Source of the DNA: Filimonas zeae
GTDB taxonomy: Bacteria > Bacteroidota > Bacteroidia > Chitinophagales > Chitinophagaceae
DNA length: 64,000 bases
Direction of reading: 5' to 3'
NCBI RefSeq assembly: GCF_014641615.1
Contig: NZ_BMIB01000005.1
Span: forward strand, 510,150-574,149
The translations under genes and the position numbers were made by a program. This document shows positions 33,146 to 40,904 of this stretch, piece by piece. The notes beneath the pieces were generated by a model that was not told the origin of the DNA, did no database searches, and saw only the letters and a program-made list of their open reading frames with translations. How positions within the stretch are numbered: the first letter of the stretch is position 1; each line of letters begins with the position of its first letter.

Positions 33146-35617
33146 TTACAGCCAAATCAACTCCCCATCTGCATTACAGTCCAGTACCGCCCGGCTTCCG
33201 GCCTGCAATTCGTTGCTAATGATCTTCTTAGAAAGCGGGCGGCGTATCTGGCTACGTATAACCCCGCCCAGCGGTCTGGCACCGTATTCAGGGGTAAAAC
33301 CCATGACAGCCAGCTTCTTATGGGCAGCCGGTGTTATTTCCAGCTGTATCTGCTGTTTTGCCAGCGAGGCATACACCTCTTTCAGCTGAATATCCAGTAT
33401 ACGGGCTACCATAGTTTCCGTCATAGGCGCAAAAGGCACTATTTCGGTAAGCCTTCCCAGAAACTCCGGCCTGAAATGCCGGCTCATAATTTCCAGCAGC
33501 TCTATACTCTCCGGCACCTTTCCGTTCTGAAAGCTATCCACCACATACTTACTTCCAATGTTAGAAGTAAACAGAATCAATGCGTTAGAAAAATCGCCTT
33601 CCTTTCCCAGCTTATCATGCAATTTGCCTTCATCCATCAGTTGCAGAAACAGGTCGAATACAGAGGCGTGTGCTTTTTCTATCTCATCAAACAGCACTAC
33701 CGAGTATGGCTGCTGCCGTATTTTGTTCACCAGCAGGCCGCCTTCCTCGTACCCAACATAGCCCGGAGGCGCACCATATAATAAAGCGGCAGAATGTTCC
33801 TCCTTAAACTCCGACATGTCAAACCGTATAATATTGCTTTCATCCTGAAACAGAAAACCTGCCAGCGCTTTGGCCAGTTCTGTTTTACCGGTGCCGGTAG
33901 GCCCCAGAAAAAAGAAAGAACCCATGGGCTGCCCCGGTTTACCCAGGCCCGAGCGCGATTCCAGTACTGCCTCACTGATTACCTTAACGGCATGGTCCTG
34001 CCCTATCACACGCTCCTTCAGCAGCTCCTGCATATTCAGCAACCGCTCTTTCTCCTGCGCCTGTACTTTTCCCAACGGAATACCGGTTTTATCTGCCACT
34101 ATAGAAGCTATATCATGTTTCTCCAGTGTGGTACGCCCCTCCTGCATCAGCACCGTTAATCTGGTATATATATTATCCAGCAACTGCTTCCACCCGGCAG
34201 CGTCCTGCGGCAGCCCTCCCTGGTCTTCTTCCAGGCTGCTCCATATTACCGGGCTCACACTGCTTTTTAACTGCCGGTAATGCCACTGATAATCATCCGC
34301 CTCTGTGCCTTCCTGTTCTTTCAATACCTGCCATGCCTGCTGAAATACCTGCAGCATTTCTGTACCGGTATCGGCAATCAGGCGCAGCGCGGCCATAGAA
34401 CGGTCTGTAAGGTCAATCGCAGCATCCGGCAGTCTCCGGTCTTTTATATATCTTTTAGCCAGCCTTACCGCCTCATGCAAGGTTTCGTCAGATACCTCTA
34501 TACGATGGTGTTGCTGATACAAAGGCATTACCGTTTTCATCATCCGGAAGGCAGTAGCTGCATCCGGCTCTTCTACCTGCAGCAATTCAAAACGGCGGGC
34601 AAAAGCCTCGTCTTTTTCAATATGCTTACGGTACTCTTCCAGTGTGGTAGCACCTATAATCGTTACCGCGCCACGCGCCAGCTCGGGCTTCAGCAGGTTG
34701 GCAGCGCCGGCAAAGGAGCCCTGCTTATCCATCAGGGCATGTATTTCATCAATAAACAAAATAGCCTTATCGTACTGCTTTATCTCTTTCAGCACCGCTT
34801 TTAACCGCTCTTCTATTTCCCCTTTGTAACTGGCACCAGCCACCAGCGCCCCGTTATCCAGTTCAAACACTTTGGCCTGTTGCAAAAACAGCGGCACCTC
34901 CTTCGCATGCACCGCCAGCGCAAAACCATCCGCCAGGGCAGATTTACCTACACCCGGCTCCCCGGTTAATAAAACGTTGGGTTTAGAACGGCGGCTGAGT
35001 ATTTCAGACATCATACGTATCTCCTGTTCCCTGCCTATAATCGGGTCCAGTTTGCCTTCTGCAGCAGCCAGCGTTTTATCGGCACAGTATTTCACCAGCG
35101 CCTGTGTACCAACCGTCGCTTCCGGCTTTTTACCGTTTCCGTTCTGTGTGCCGGATAATAGTTGCTGCTTGTCTGCTACCGCCACTACCGACTGCAACAA
35201 AGCATCACGCTGTAACGGAAACGATTTCAGCTGTTCATAAGTAAAACTTACACCCGGCGTACTCAAGGCCACCAGTACATGAAAAGGTTCCAGTTCATCC
35301 TTATTCAGCAACAGACGTACATTCTCTGCCTCATCCAGCAAAGCGCCCACCTCATCTGCTGCCAACACCGTACTGTTAAACACGGTACTTTTCGGAAAAG
35401 CTTCTATACGCACCTCTGCCCACTCTTCCAGGTAATATACATCTGCATCCATTTTTACCAGCAGTGGCTCCAGTGCTACATCCTTATGTAACAAAGCCTT
35501 CAGCAAATGCGGCGCTGCAAAACTGTTGTGCATGTTTTCACGGGCAATAGCGCGGGCAATTTCCACCGCCCGCTGCAATGCAGGCGATAAGGAGATATCG
35601 GTAGTGGTGATAGTCAT
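33146..35617 (-). CDS. clpV: T6SS AAA+ ATPase ClpV (TssH)
   Basis: The 823-residue Clp/Hsp100 protein has an N-terminal double Clp repeat (about 1-150). The first AAA domain has Walker A GEPGVGKS (219-226) and FIDEIHAL. A short middle domain and a second AAA domain with GPTGTGKT and LFDEIEKAH follow, then a C-terminal ClpB-D2-like small domain. In a T6SS locus this is ClpV, which disassembles contracted TssB/TssC sheath. It is somewhat shorter than ClpB because of a reduced middle domain, supporting ClpV rather than the disaggregase. It starts 5 bp after the PKD-domain gene ends. Confidence 0.93.
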   Translation of the reverse strand: MTITTTDISLSPALQRAVEIARAIARENMHNSFAAPHLLKALLHKDVALEPLLVKMDADVYYLEEWAEVRIEAFPKSTVFNSTVLAADEVGALLDEAENVRLLLNKDELEPFHVLVALSTPGVSFTYEQLKSFPLQRDALLQSVVAVADKQQLLSGTQNGNGKKPEATVGTQALVKYCADKTLAAAEGKLDPIIGREQEIRMMSEILSRRSKPNVLLTGEPGVGKSALADGFALAVHAKEVPLFLQQAKVFELDNGALVAGASYKGEIEERLKAVLKEIKQYDKAILFIDEIHALMDKQGSFAGAANLLKPELARGAVTIIGATTLEEYRKHIEKDEAFARRFELLQVEEPDAATAFRMMKTVMPLYQQHHRIEVSDETLHEAVRLAKRYIKDRRLPDAAIDLTDRSMAALRLIADTGTEMLQVFQQAWQVLKEQEGTEADDYQWHYRQLKSSVSPVIWSSLEEDQGGLPQDAAGWKQLLDNIYTRLTVLMQEGRTTLEKHDIASIVADKTGIPLGKVQAQEKERLLNMQELLKERVIGQDHAVKVISEAVLESRSGLGKPGQPMGSFFFLGPTGTGKTELAKALAGFLFQDESNIIRFDMSEFKEEHSAALLYGAPPGYVGYEEGGLLVNKIRQQPYSVVLFDEIEKAHASVFDLFLQLMDEGKLHDKLGKEGDFSNALILFTSNIGSKYVVDSFQNGKVPESIELLEIMSRHFRPEFLGRLTEIVPFAPMTETMVARILDIQLKEVYASLAKQQIQLEITPAAHKKLAVMGFTPEYGARPLGGVIRSQIRRPLSKKIISNELQAGSRAVLDCNADGELIWL

Positions 35618-35622
35618 AACGA

Positions 35623-36651
35623 TCAGAATATTTTTTCAAAAAGGCTTTCTTTCAGTTTCATATTTACTACAAGCGCTACCACGCAGTTGGTCTTTTCATT
35701 TTTTACCATCTGCACGTTCAGCCGCCTGATCTTTTTTTCATTCTTCAGGGAAGACAATTTGTTACACAGCTCCGTAAAGGTTATTTCATTACCATTCAGG
35801 CTCACCTGTATATTCAGGTTATCGCACAGGTAAGGTCCAAAGCTCTGTGCGTTTTTAAACCCGGAGGCTACGCCCTTCAGCATGTTCTCAAAATCCTGGC
35901 GGGAAATCTCCGGCGCACGTTTCACCTCTACAGGCGCTTCCGGCATCTGGTCTTCCAGCGGGGCAGACGTAGGTTTATCCTGTATTACAATTACCGGTGC
36001 ACCACCGCCACCCGAAGGCTTCTTCACCGGCGGCGGCGGCGCAGGGTTTACATACACCTTGCCTATCGCCAGCTGTAACGGATTATTGTTAATTACCAAT
36101 GATATAGTTTTTAGCCCCGGTGTGCGATATACGTAAGAAGGATTACGCGCCGTGGCATCCACTCCCGCCGTTTCGCCAAAACGCCATTCCCAGTGTTCTG
36201 CTCCGTGGGTAGTATCTTCAAACTGCACAGATTTACCCACCTCGGCTGATTGCGGAAATATAAACTTCGGCAATAGCAAAGAATCCACCACCACCGGTGC
36301 GCGGGAAATATAAATAGTTTTGTACTCGGTGCATGTTCCATTTACTGTAAGTGCCACGGTGTACTCGCCCGGCTGGTCATAGGCATGCACGGCACTGGTT
36401 ACGGCCGTTTCATTAGACTGGTTATCACCAAAATCCCAGTGCAGCTGTGTAAACTTACGCGCGTCTGTTTCAAAGCGTACCACCTCGCCTGTATAGTAGC
36501 TGCCAGCCCGTGTGGTAAGGTGAAAGGGAACACAGGGCTGATAATTTTTATAGCGGATCAACATAATGATAACAGCCAGTACAGCAGCCCCCAGCATTAC
36601 CAGTATAACGTTTTCGTCTAACCGTATTGCCATTGCCTGCTTTTTTTGCAT
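35623..36651 (-). CDS. PKD-domain membrane protein of the T6SSiii locus (TssP-like position)
   Basis: The protein has one N-terminal membrane helix (VILVMLGAAVLAVIIMLIRY). A first PKD-type domain follows with WDFGDNQSNETAVTSAVHAY, then a second PKD-like domain (WEWRFGETAG), a Pro/Gly-rich linker with PPPPVKKPSGGGG, and a charged C-terminal domain of about 95 residues. I chose the ATG at 36651 (MQKKQ) instead of 36675 because the longer form would cover the likely promoter of the divergent NlpC/P60 gene. Topology predicts a periplasmic body. Bacteroidota T6SSs lack TssL/M/J and use other envelope proteins (TssN-R); this may be one of them, but I cannot confirm TssP by sequence. Confidence 0.6.
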   Translation of the reverse strand: MQKKQAMAIRLDENVILVMLGAAVLAVIIMLIRYKNYQPCVPFHLTTRAGSYYTGEVVRFETDARKFTQLHWDFGDNQSNETAVTSAVHAYDQPGEYTVALTVNGTCTEYKTIYISRAPVVVDSLLLPKFIFPQSAEVGKSVQFEDTTHGAEHWEWRFGETAGVDATARNPSYVYRTPGLKTISLVINNNPLQLAIGKVYVNPAPPPPVKKPSGGGGAPVIVIQDKPTSAPLEDQMPEAPVEVKRAPEISRQDFENMLKGVASGFKNAQSFGPYLCDNLNIQVSLNGNEITFTELCNKLSSLKNEKKIRRLNVQMVKNEKTNCVVALVVNMKLKESLFEKIF

Positions 36652-36656
36652 AGCTG

Positions 36657-36688
36657 TTGTGTTACCGTTTAACATTGGTATATATTTA
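36657..36688 (+). promoter_or_regulatory. Candidate promoter of the NlpC/P60 gene
   Basis: TTGT at 36657-36660 and TATATTTA at 36681-36688 are separated by 20 bp, close to the Bacteroidota pattern TTTG-N(19-21)-TAnnTTTG with one mismatch in each box. The NlpC/P60 start codon lies 15 bp downstream, so the leader would be very short. Confidence 0.35.
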
Positions 36689-36703
36689 GCTGTTCACAGG
36701 TAT

Positions 36704-37312
36704 ATGAAACCTTTGTATATTCTTACTGTTGCAGCTGCCGTACTGGCCGGATGTGGCTCTCAGAAAAAAAGCACCAAAAGCTATGACACTATTATTCTGA
36801 AAGGCGATACCGTTGCGGTTCCGCGTACGGCTATGGACAGTGCCATGATGCGCAACGAGTTGCTGAGGCAGAAGTACTCTTCCCACACCGGCATACCCGC
36901 AGACAGCATCCACAACCTTCCCCTGTACCGCTTTATCGACAGATGGCTGAATACGCCCTACCTCTGGGGCGGCACTGATGAAAGGGGTATTGACTGCTCT
37001 GCTTTTATTCAACGGCTGCTGGGCGATGTATATCATATTGAAATACCGCGCACTTCTGTTCAGCAGTTCTTTAACCGAAGCATAGAACCTTTTGGCAGCA
37101 GGCACTATCTCAGCGAGGGCGATCTGGTGTTCTTCCGCACCACGCAGGGCAAAGTAGTTTCGCATGTAGGGCTGTACCTGGGCAATAACACCTTTGTAAA
37201 CGCTTCTGTTTCTAAAGGCGTAAGTATTGCCAGCCTTAACGATCCCTACTGGAAACAACGGTACGTGGCCGCCGGTCGTGTTAAAGTAAACAAGGGTACT
37301 GCACATAAATAA
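36704..37312 (+). CDS. NlpC/P60 peptidoglycan hydrolase lipoprotein within the T6SS locus
   Basis: The ATG at 36704 gives 202 residues with a lipoprotein signal (LAGC, C17) and an NlpC/P60 domain: YLWGGTDERGIDCSAF with catalytic C98, SHVGLYLG with H154, and NASVSKGV after it. Such enzymes cut peptide stems of peptidoglycan; the lipid anchor places it in the periplasm or outer membrane. It is the only plus-strand gene between the minus-strand genes tssO (3 bp away, convergent) and the PKD gene (divergent). A role in opening the cell wall for T6SS assembly is inferred from position. It could also be a housekeeping Spr/MepS-like hydrolase that landed here. Confidence 0.85.
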   Translation: MKPLYILTVAAAVLAGCGSQKKSTKSYDTIILKGDTVAVPRTAMDSAMMRNELLRQKYSSHTGIPADSIHNLPLYRFIDRWLNTPYLWGGTDERGIDCSAFIQRLLGDVYHIEIPRTSVQQFFNRSIEPFGSRHYLSEGDLVFFRTTQGKVVSHVGLYLGNNTFVNASVSKGVSIASLNDPYWKQRYVAAGRVKVNKGTAHK

Positions 37313-37315
37313 CAT

Positions 37316-37831
37316 TTAATAGCCGTTAGTACTTCTTCTTATTACATCCAGGTCTCTCCTGGCATTATCCAGGTCGCGCTGCGTTTGCTCATACTTCGCT
37401 TTGTATTCCTCCAGCTGCCTGGGCACATCGCCCATACTTACCACTTTGTTGGTACTTTCCTGGTAGCGGAGGTATACATCCAGTACCGTTTTATTCAGGC
37501 GGCTGTAAATACTGCTGTCCTTATATTGCAACTCCGTCAGCTCCCGTATTTTGGCAGCAATCTGCTGGTTCAGGTACACCAGGTTAGAGCCCGGCTTGTT
37601 CAGCGAGTCAATCAGCCCTCTGGCTTCATCCATGCTCTTAACAAACTTTTCCTGAGCAGTAGCCTGTATTTTAAAATGCGATACCTGCTCGCGCAGCATC
37701 TCATTGTCTTTAGTGGGTATGCGCATATCAAAATAAACCACACCTACAATCAATGCGGTAGATAACAGGAAGAAGAAAAGAAACTTCCAGAACGCCTGGC
37801 GCCTTTCCTGTATATTCATCACCTGTGACAT
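37316..37831 (-). CDS. tssO: T6SSiii membrane protein TssO
   Basis: The 171-residue protein has an N-terminal cytoplasmic stub, one membrane helix at about 16-34, and a long coiled-coil periplasmic part (repeated K/E/Q/L heptads to the C-terminus, ending LDVIRRS). Size, topology and position next to tssK and tssN fit TssO, a component unique to the Bacteroidota T6SS that belongs to the envelope-spanning complex replacing TssJLM. It converges on the NlpC/P60 gene with a 3-bp gap. Confidence 0.75.
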   Translation of the reverse strand: MSQVMNIQERRQAFWKFLFFFLLSTALIVGVVYFDMRIPTKDNEMLREQVSHFKIQATAQEKFVKSMDEARGLIDSLNKPGSNLVYLNQQIAAKIRELTELQYKDSSIYSRLNKTVLDVYLRYQESTNKVVSMGDVPRQLEEYKAKYEQTQRDLDNARRDLDVIRRSTNGY

Positions 37832-37862
37832 AGTTCAGTTATTATTAGTGAGTAAAAAAGGG

Positions 37863-39041
37863 TTAATCTGCCAGAAAACTTCTACGCTTTCTCTGTTGTG
37901 CTTCTTCTTCCGGTACCACCAGCTGTTCTTTCACAAAAATGCCAGCCTCTTTCTTCTTACCTATGTAATCCAGCGCAGCAAGACTGTTAAACAGCTTCAG
38001 TAACAGCGTTGTAAATGTGAGTACCTTATCCACCCCTTCATAAATATCCAGGTGGTTGTATTTGTAGTTACACAAATCGGTAATGCTGTTCTCCAGCTCG
38101 GTTTGCTTAATACCGCACCACTCCGAAAAATAGTTAAACAACTCTTCCCGCAGGGTTCCAGTATACCAGTCCAGTATATTCTTACTTACTCTGGCAAAAC
38201 CCGCAACACTGCTTATCATTTCTACCGGTGGCGCATACAGGTACACTAACCGTAAGCGGGTATATTCTACTGATAAATAATTAAGCAACCCTTCACAAAG
38301 CCGTTGCACCGGTTCAGACAAATCGTTCTGCTGTTTTTTCTGCAGAATCTTTTGTATTATCTGTACGGCGTTCAGCTCCATTCTGCCAAAAAACTGCTCC
38401 AGGCCGGCGTGTACTTCCAGTAAAGCGGCATGCCCGGCAGTAGCTGCTGCAGGTGGTATATAATATTCATCCAGCATTACCCGCTGCTCCGCTACATTTA
38501 CTTTACCCACTGGTAACTGAAAATGCCCCAGTGTATGAATGGTGGTTTCTTCCACCGGCAACAGCAACAAGGCATAAGATGGCGTAGTATAGGGCAGGCG
38601 GGCAGGTACCTCATCAGGGTTAGCAGCGCCGCTGGCTACCCGCTCATACGGGTTTACGCTCAGTACCACATAATACTGCTGTTGTTTACCTGCCAGCTCA
38701 GCAAAGGGTACGCTAAGGCCCGGAATACGTGCCGCAAGGCCGCTGTTTTCCAGCGCAGTATCATTTTCTATTACAATGCTGTATCCGCCACGTGTAATGG
38801 CCCGGCACGATGTAACGCGTAGTTGTATATATTGCTGGTTATCGGCATTCAGCCATATGCCCGCACCTGCCTGGCGAATGGTATCGGCAGGCAGCAAACC
38901 ATAGTTATGGTTGTTTAAAAAACCACTGTTTCCCAGCGCCTGCTGAAATGTAGTCGCATGTTGCTGCTCAATAAAATGATTCTTGTTAATCTTCATGCCG
39001 TCAACCCAGTTAACCGGCATGTACTCTTTTTGTGTGCTCAT
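37863..39041 (-). CDS. tssK: T6SS baseplate protein TssK
   Basis: The 392-residue protein opens with VNWVDGMKINKNHFIEQQ, the T6SSiii version of the conserved W-x-x-G-L-x-L-x-P-Q-H-F start of TssK. The rest shows the alternating shoulder and helical neck/head pattern, with EYTRLRLVYLYAPPVEMISSVAGFARV in the C-terminal part. TssK trimers link the baseplate (TssEFG) to the membrane complex. The gene follows tssN on the same strand with 18 bp between them. A short basic tail (QQRKRRS) ends the protein. Confidence 0.88.
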   Translation of the reverse strand: MSTQKEYMPVNWVDGMKINKNHFIEQQHATTFQQALGNSGFLNNHNYGLLPADTIRQAGAGIWLNADNQQYIQLRVTSCRAITRGGYSIVIENDTALENSGLAARIPGLSVPFAELAGKQQQYYVVLSVNPYERVASGAANPDEVPARLPYTTPSYALLLLPVEETTIHTLGHFQLPVGKVNVAEQRVMLDEYYIPPAAATAGHAALLEVHAGLEQFFGRMELNAVQIIQKILQKKQQNDLSEPVQRLCEGLLNYLSVEYTRLRLVYLYAPPVEMISSVAGFARVSKNILDWYTGTLREELFNYFSEWCGIKQTELENSITDLCNYKYNHLDIYEGVDKVLTFTTLLLKLFNSLAALDYIGKKKEAGIFVKEQLVVPEEEAQQRKRRSFLAD

Positions 39042-39059
39042 AGTTTTTTCGGTTAGGCG

Positions 39060-39929
39060 TTAAGAAATGCGACTACAGATAATCACATCGTTTTCCTTTA
39101 TGTTATTCAGAAAAATGGTACGGTCAGTATCTACATATTGTGTAACAATGGTATACCACTTCGGTTTCTTAAAAAATATCCATCCGTTAGGCGCCCCTTC
39201 GCTGGAATAGTGGATAGAGCCGCCGGGATGTCTTTCGTTATAATCATTAATGAAATAATAGAACAGTTGTCCAAACTCCATATCAGCCGGCGCCTTAGCC
39301 CGGAAGTTGGTAAAGTATTTATCCGATTCCTTTTTCTGAAACTCAAAGCTTATTACCAACAGGTTTTTCAGCTTACTCTCATCCGGGTCCTGTATATGAG
39401 CATTTACCGGGTAATACCACTGTCTGAACACTTTGGCAGGAATACCCACCGCTGCGCGATACGTGTAAGCCACAAAAAAGGGAATAATGAAAGCGGTAAC
39501 CGATGTAGCCATAATCAACTCAATGCCTTCCCGGTTGGTAATGCGGTACGTCATTACAAAACACATGGCTCCCGTTAGCATCAGCACTACCACAAATATC
39601 AGTTCCGCCCAAAAGCTGCCATCGCCCACCCATTTTAAAAACCGGTGTTGCAAAAACATATGGGCAGTTCCCATAGCAATAAACACTACCTGAAAAAAAA
39701 TAAAATGCTGCAGATAGCTCGTAAAAGGAATAACTATAGCCAGCCCTGTTAACGCAAACAATGCACAGCATACCAGCAGGTATACAATTGAACTTTTAAT
39801 GTAAGGCTTTACAGCTCCGCGAACTTTACCTATCACCAGTGTAAAAATGGCCGACAGGCTTAAAAAGCCCAGTCCCAGTAAAAGAAAGGAAGGGCTCATT
39901 TCGGGAGAAAACCATCTTTCCATTTTCAT
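39060..39929 (-). CDS. tssN: T6SSiii polytopic membrane protein TssN
   Basis: The 289-residue protein has five or six membrane helices in its first 185 residues, arranged as hydrophobic pairs. A soluble C-terminal domain of about 100 residues follows, with LKNLLVISFEFQKKESDKYFTNFRAKAP and WIFFKKPKWYTIV. This combination, in the slot between tssG and tssK, matches TssN, which is specific to Bacteroidota systems and likely forms the inner-membrane docking platform for the baseplate in place of TssL/TssM. Confidence 0.8.
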   Translation of the reverse strand: MKMERWFSPEMSPSFLLLGLGFLSLSAIFTLVIGKVRGAVKPYIKSSIVYLLVCCALFALTGLAIVIPFTSYLQHFIFFQVVFIAMGTAHMFLQHRFLKWVGDGSFWAELIFVVVLMLTGAMCFVMTYRITNREGIELIMATSVTAFIIPFFVAYTYRAAVGIPAKVFRQWYYPVNAHIQDPDESKLKNLLVISFEFQKKESDKYFTNFRAKAPADMEFGQLFYYFINDYNERHPGGSIHYSSEGAPNGWIFFKKPKWYTIVTQYVDTDRTIFLNNIKENDVIICSRIS

Positions 39930-39947
39930 ATCTTCTGCTTTATATAT

Positions 39948-40895
39948 CTATAAAACGGAGGTATATCCCAAAACCGGTTGCTCCTCACTATCAAAACGCA
40001 TACTTCCACTCTCTTTTTGAATTGCTATTTCTGTTATTATATCTGCTTCAGCCGGGGCAAAAAACCGGTTAAACGTATCCAGCAACAGGTGCTGCATACC
40101 CCCTTCCAGATACCCTGTAACCGTACTGTTGTGTAAGGGGCCAATGCGATAATGCAACACCGGATAATCTTCCATAAACGTGGTTCCGCAAATCATACTG
40201 TCACCCAGCTGCTGCACGCCCAGCCTACCCTGTAACGATGCGTCTGCTGTGGTAGGCAGCGGTGCCTTCACTGTTATCTTTACCGGCTCATTCAACAATA
40301 ACTCCAGACAGTCCTGCATTAACGCTGTATTGCCGTTAATCATATGCGCGTACGGAATCAGCAGTATAAAAGAAGCCGTAACAGAAACGGGCAGTGCTGC
40401 AGGCAGGTTCCAGAAATCGGCTAAAAAGCGGTTCATCATACGGTCGCGTAACGCATCCAGCAAATGAATCTCTTCCCGCTCCAGTTGCAGCTGCTGATAA
40501 AAGAACTCGTTCTCAAACGGCTGAAAAAAACGCCGCACCTCTTTCTCTTTCAGTTTGTTCTGCTGGTATTGTGCCGCCATTTCTGCTGCACCTGCACGCC
40601 GCTGCAGGTCGCGGCTATCCGGCTGAAAAAACAGGCTTTCCGGCAGCATATCATAAAAGCCGGCGCGGGTAAGCTGTATTTCAGCAAAAGACCGGCGCCA
40701 TTCATCTTCTACCATCGTTGCCCCCAGAATATCCTTTGTATAGGGCCTTTCAAAAAAGCGGTTATTGTTCACTACAAAATCGGTCCGCTGCAAACCATCG
40801 CACATCGCCTGCCATAGCAGCACTTCAGCCCTGGTATCGTGGTTCCGGTGCTGTAGCAGCCGCAATAAATGCGCTAATCGTTGTTCTGTTTCCAT
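39948..40895 (-). CDS. tssG: T6SS baseplate protein TssG
   Basis: The 315-residue protein lies directly downstream of tssF (9-bp gap), as in nearly all T6SSs. It has the RAEVLLWQAMCDGLQ start, a central helical segment (LLDALRDRMMNRFLADFWNL) and a C-terminal LHYRIGPLHNSTVTGYLEGGMQHLLLDTFNRFFAPAEADI region. That region corresponds to the late domain of TssG where a G-x-L-L-x-x-L pattern is conserved. With TssE and TssF it forms the baseplate wedge. Bacteroidota TssG proteins diverge strongly, so the call relies partly on gene order. Confidence 0.82.
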   Translation of the reverse strand: METEQRLAHLLRLLQHRNHDTRAEVLLWQAMCDGLQRTDFVVNNNRFFERPYTKDILGATMVEDEWRRSFAEIQLTRAGFYDMLPESLFFQPDSRDLQRRAGAAEMAAQYQQNKLKEKEVRRFFQPFENEFFYQQLQLEREEIHLLDALRDRMMNRFLADFWNLPAALPVSVTASFILLIPYAHMINGNTALMQDCLELLLNEPVKITVKAPLPTTADASLQGRLGVQQLGDSMICGTTFMEDYPVLHYRIGPLHNSTVTGYLEGGMQHLLLDTFNRFFAPAEADIITEIAIQKESGSMRFDSEEQPVLGYTSVL

Positions 40896-40904
40896 AGGTG
40901 TTTT

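Noticed and set aside
34280..34804. Plus-strand 174-codon frame
   Set aside because: Lies wholly antisense to clpV, which is a confident gene.
36686..37315. Minus-strand 209-codon frame opposite the NlpC/P60 gene
   Set aside because: The plus strand encodes an intact lipobox and NlpC/P60 active site, so the minus-strand frame is the shadow even though it matches the strand of the T6SS genes.
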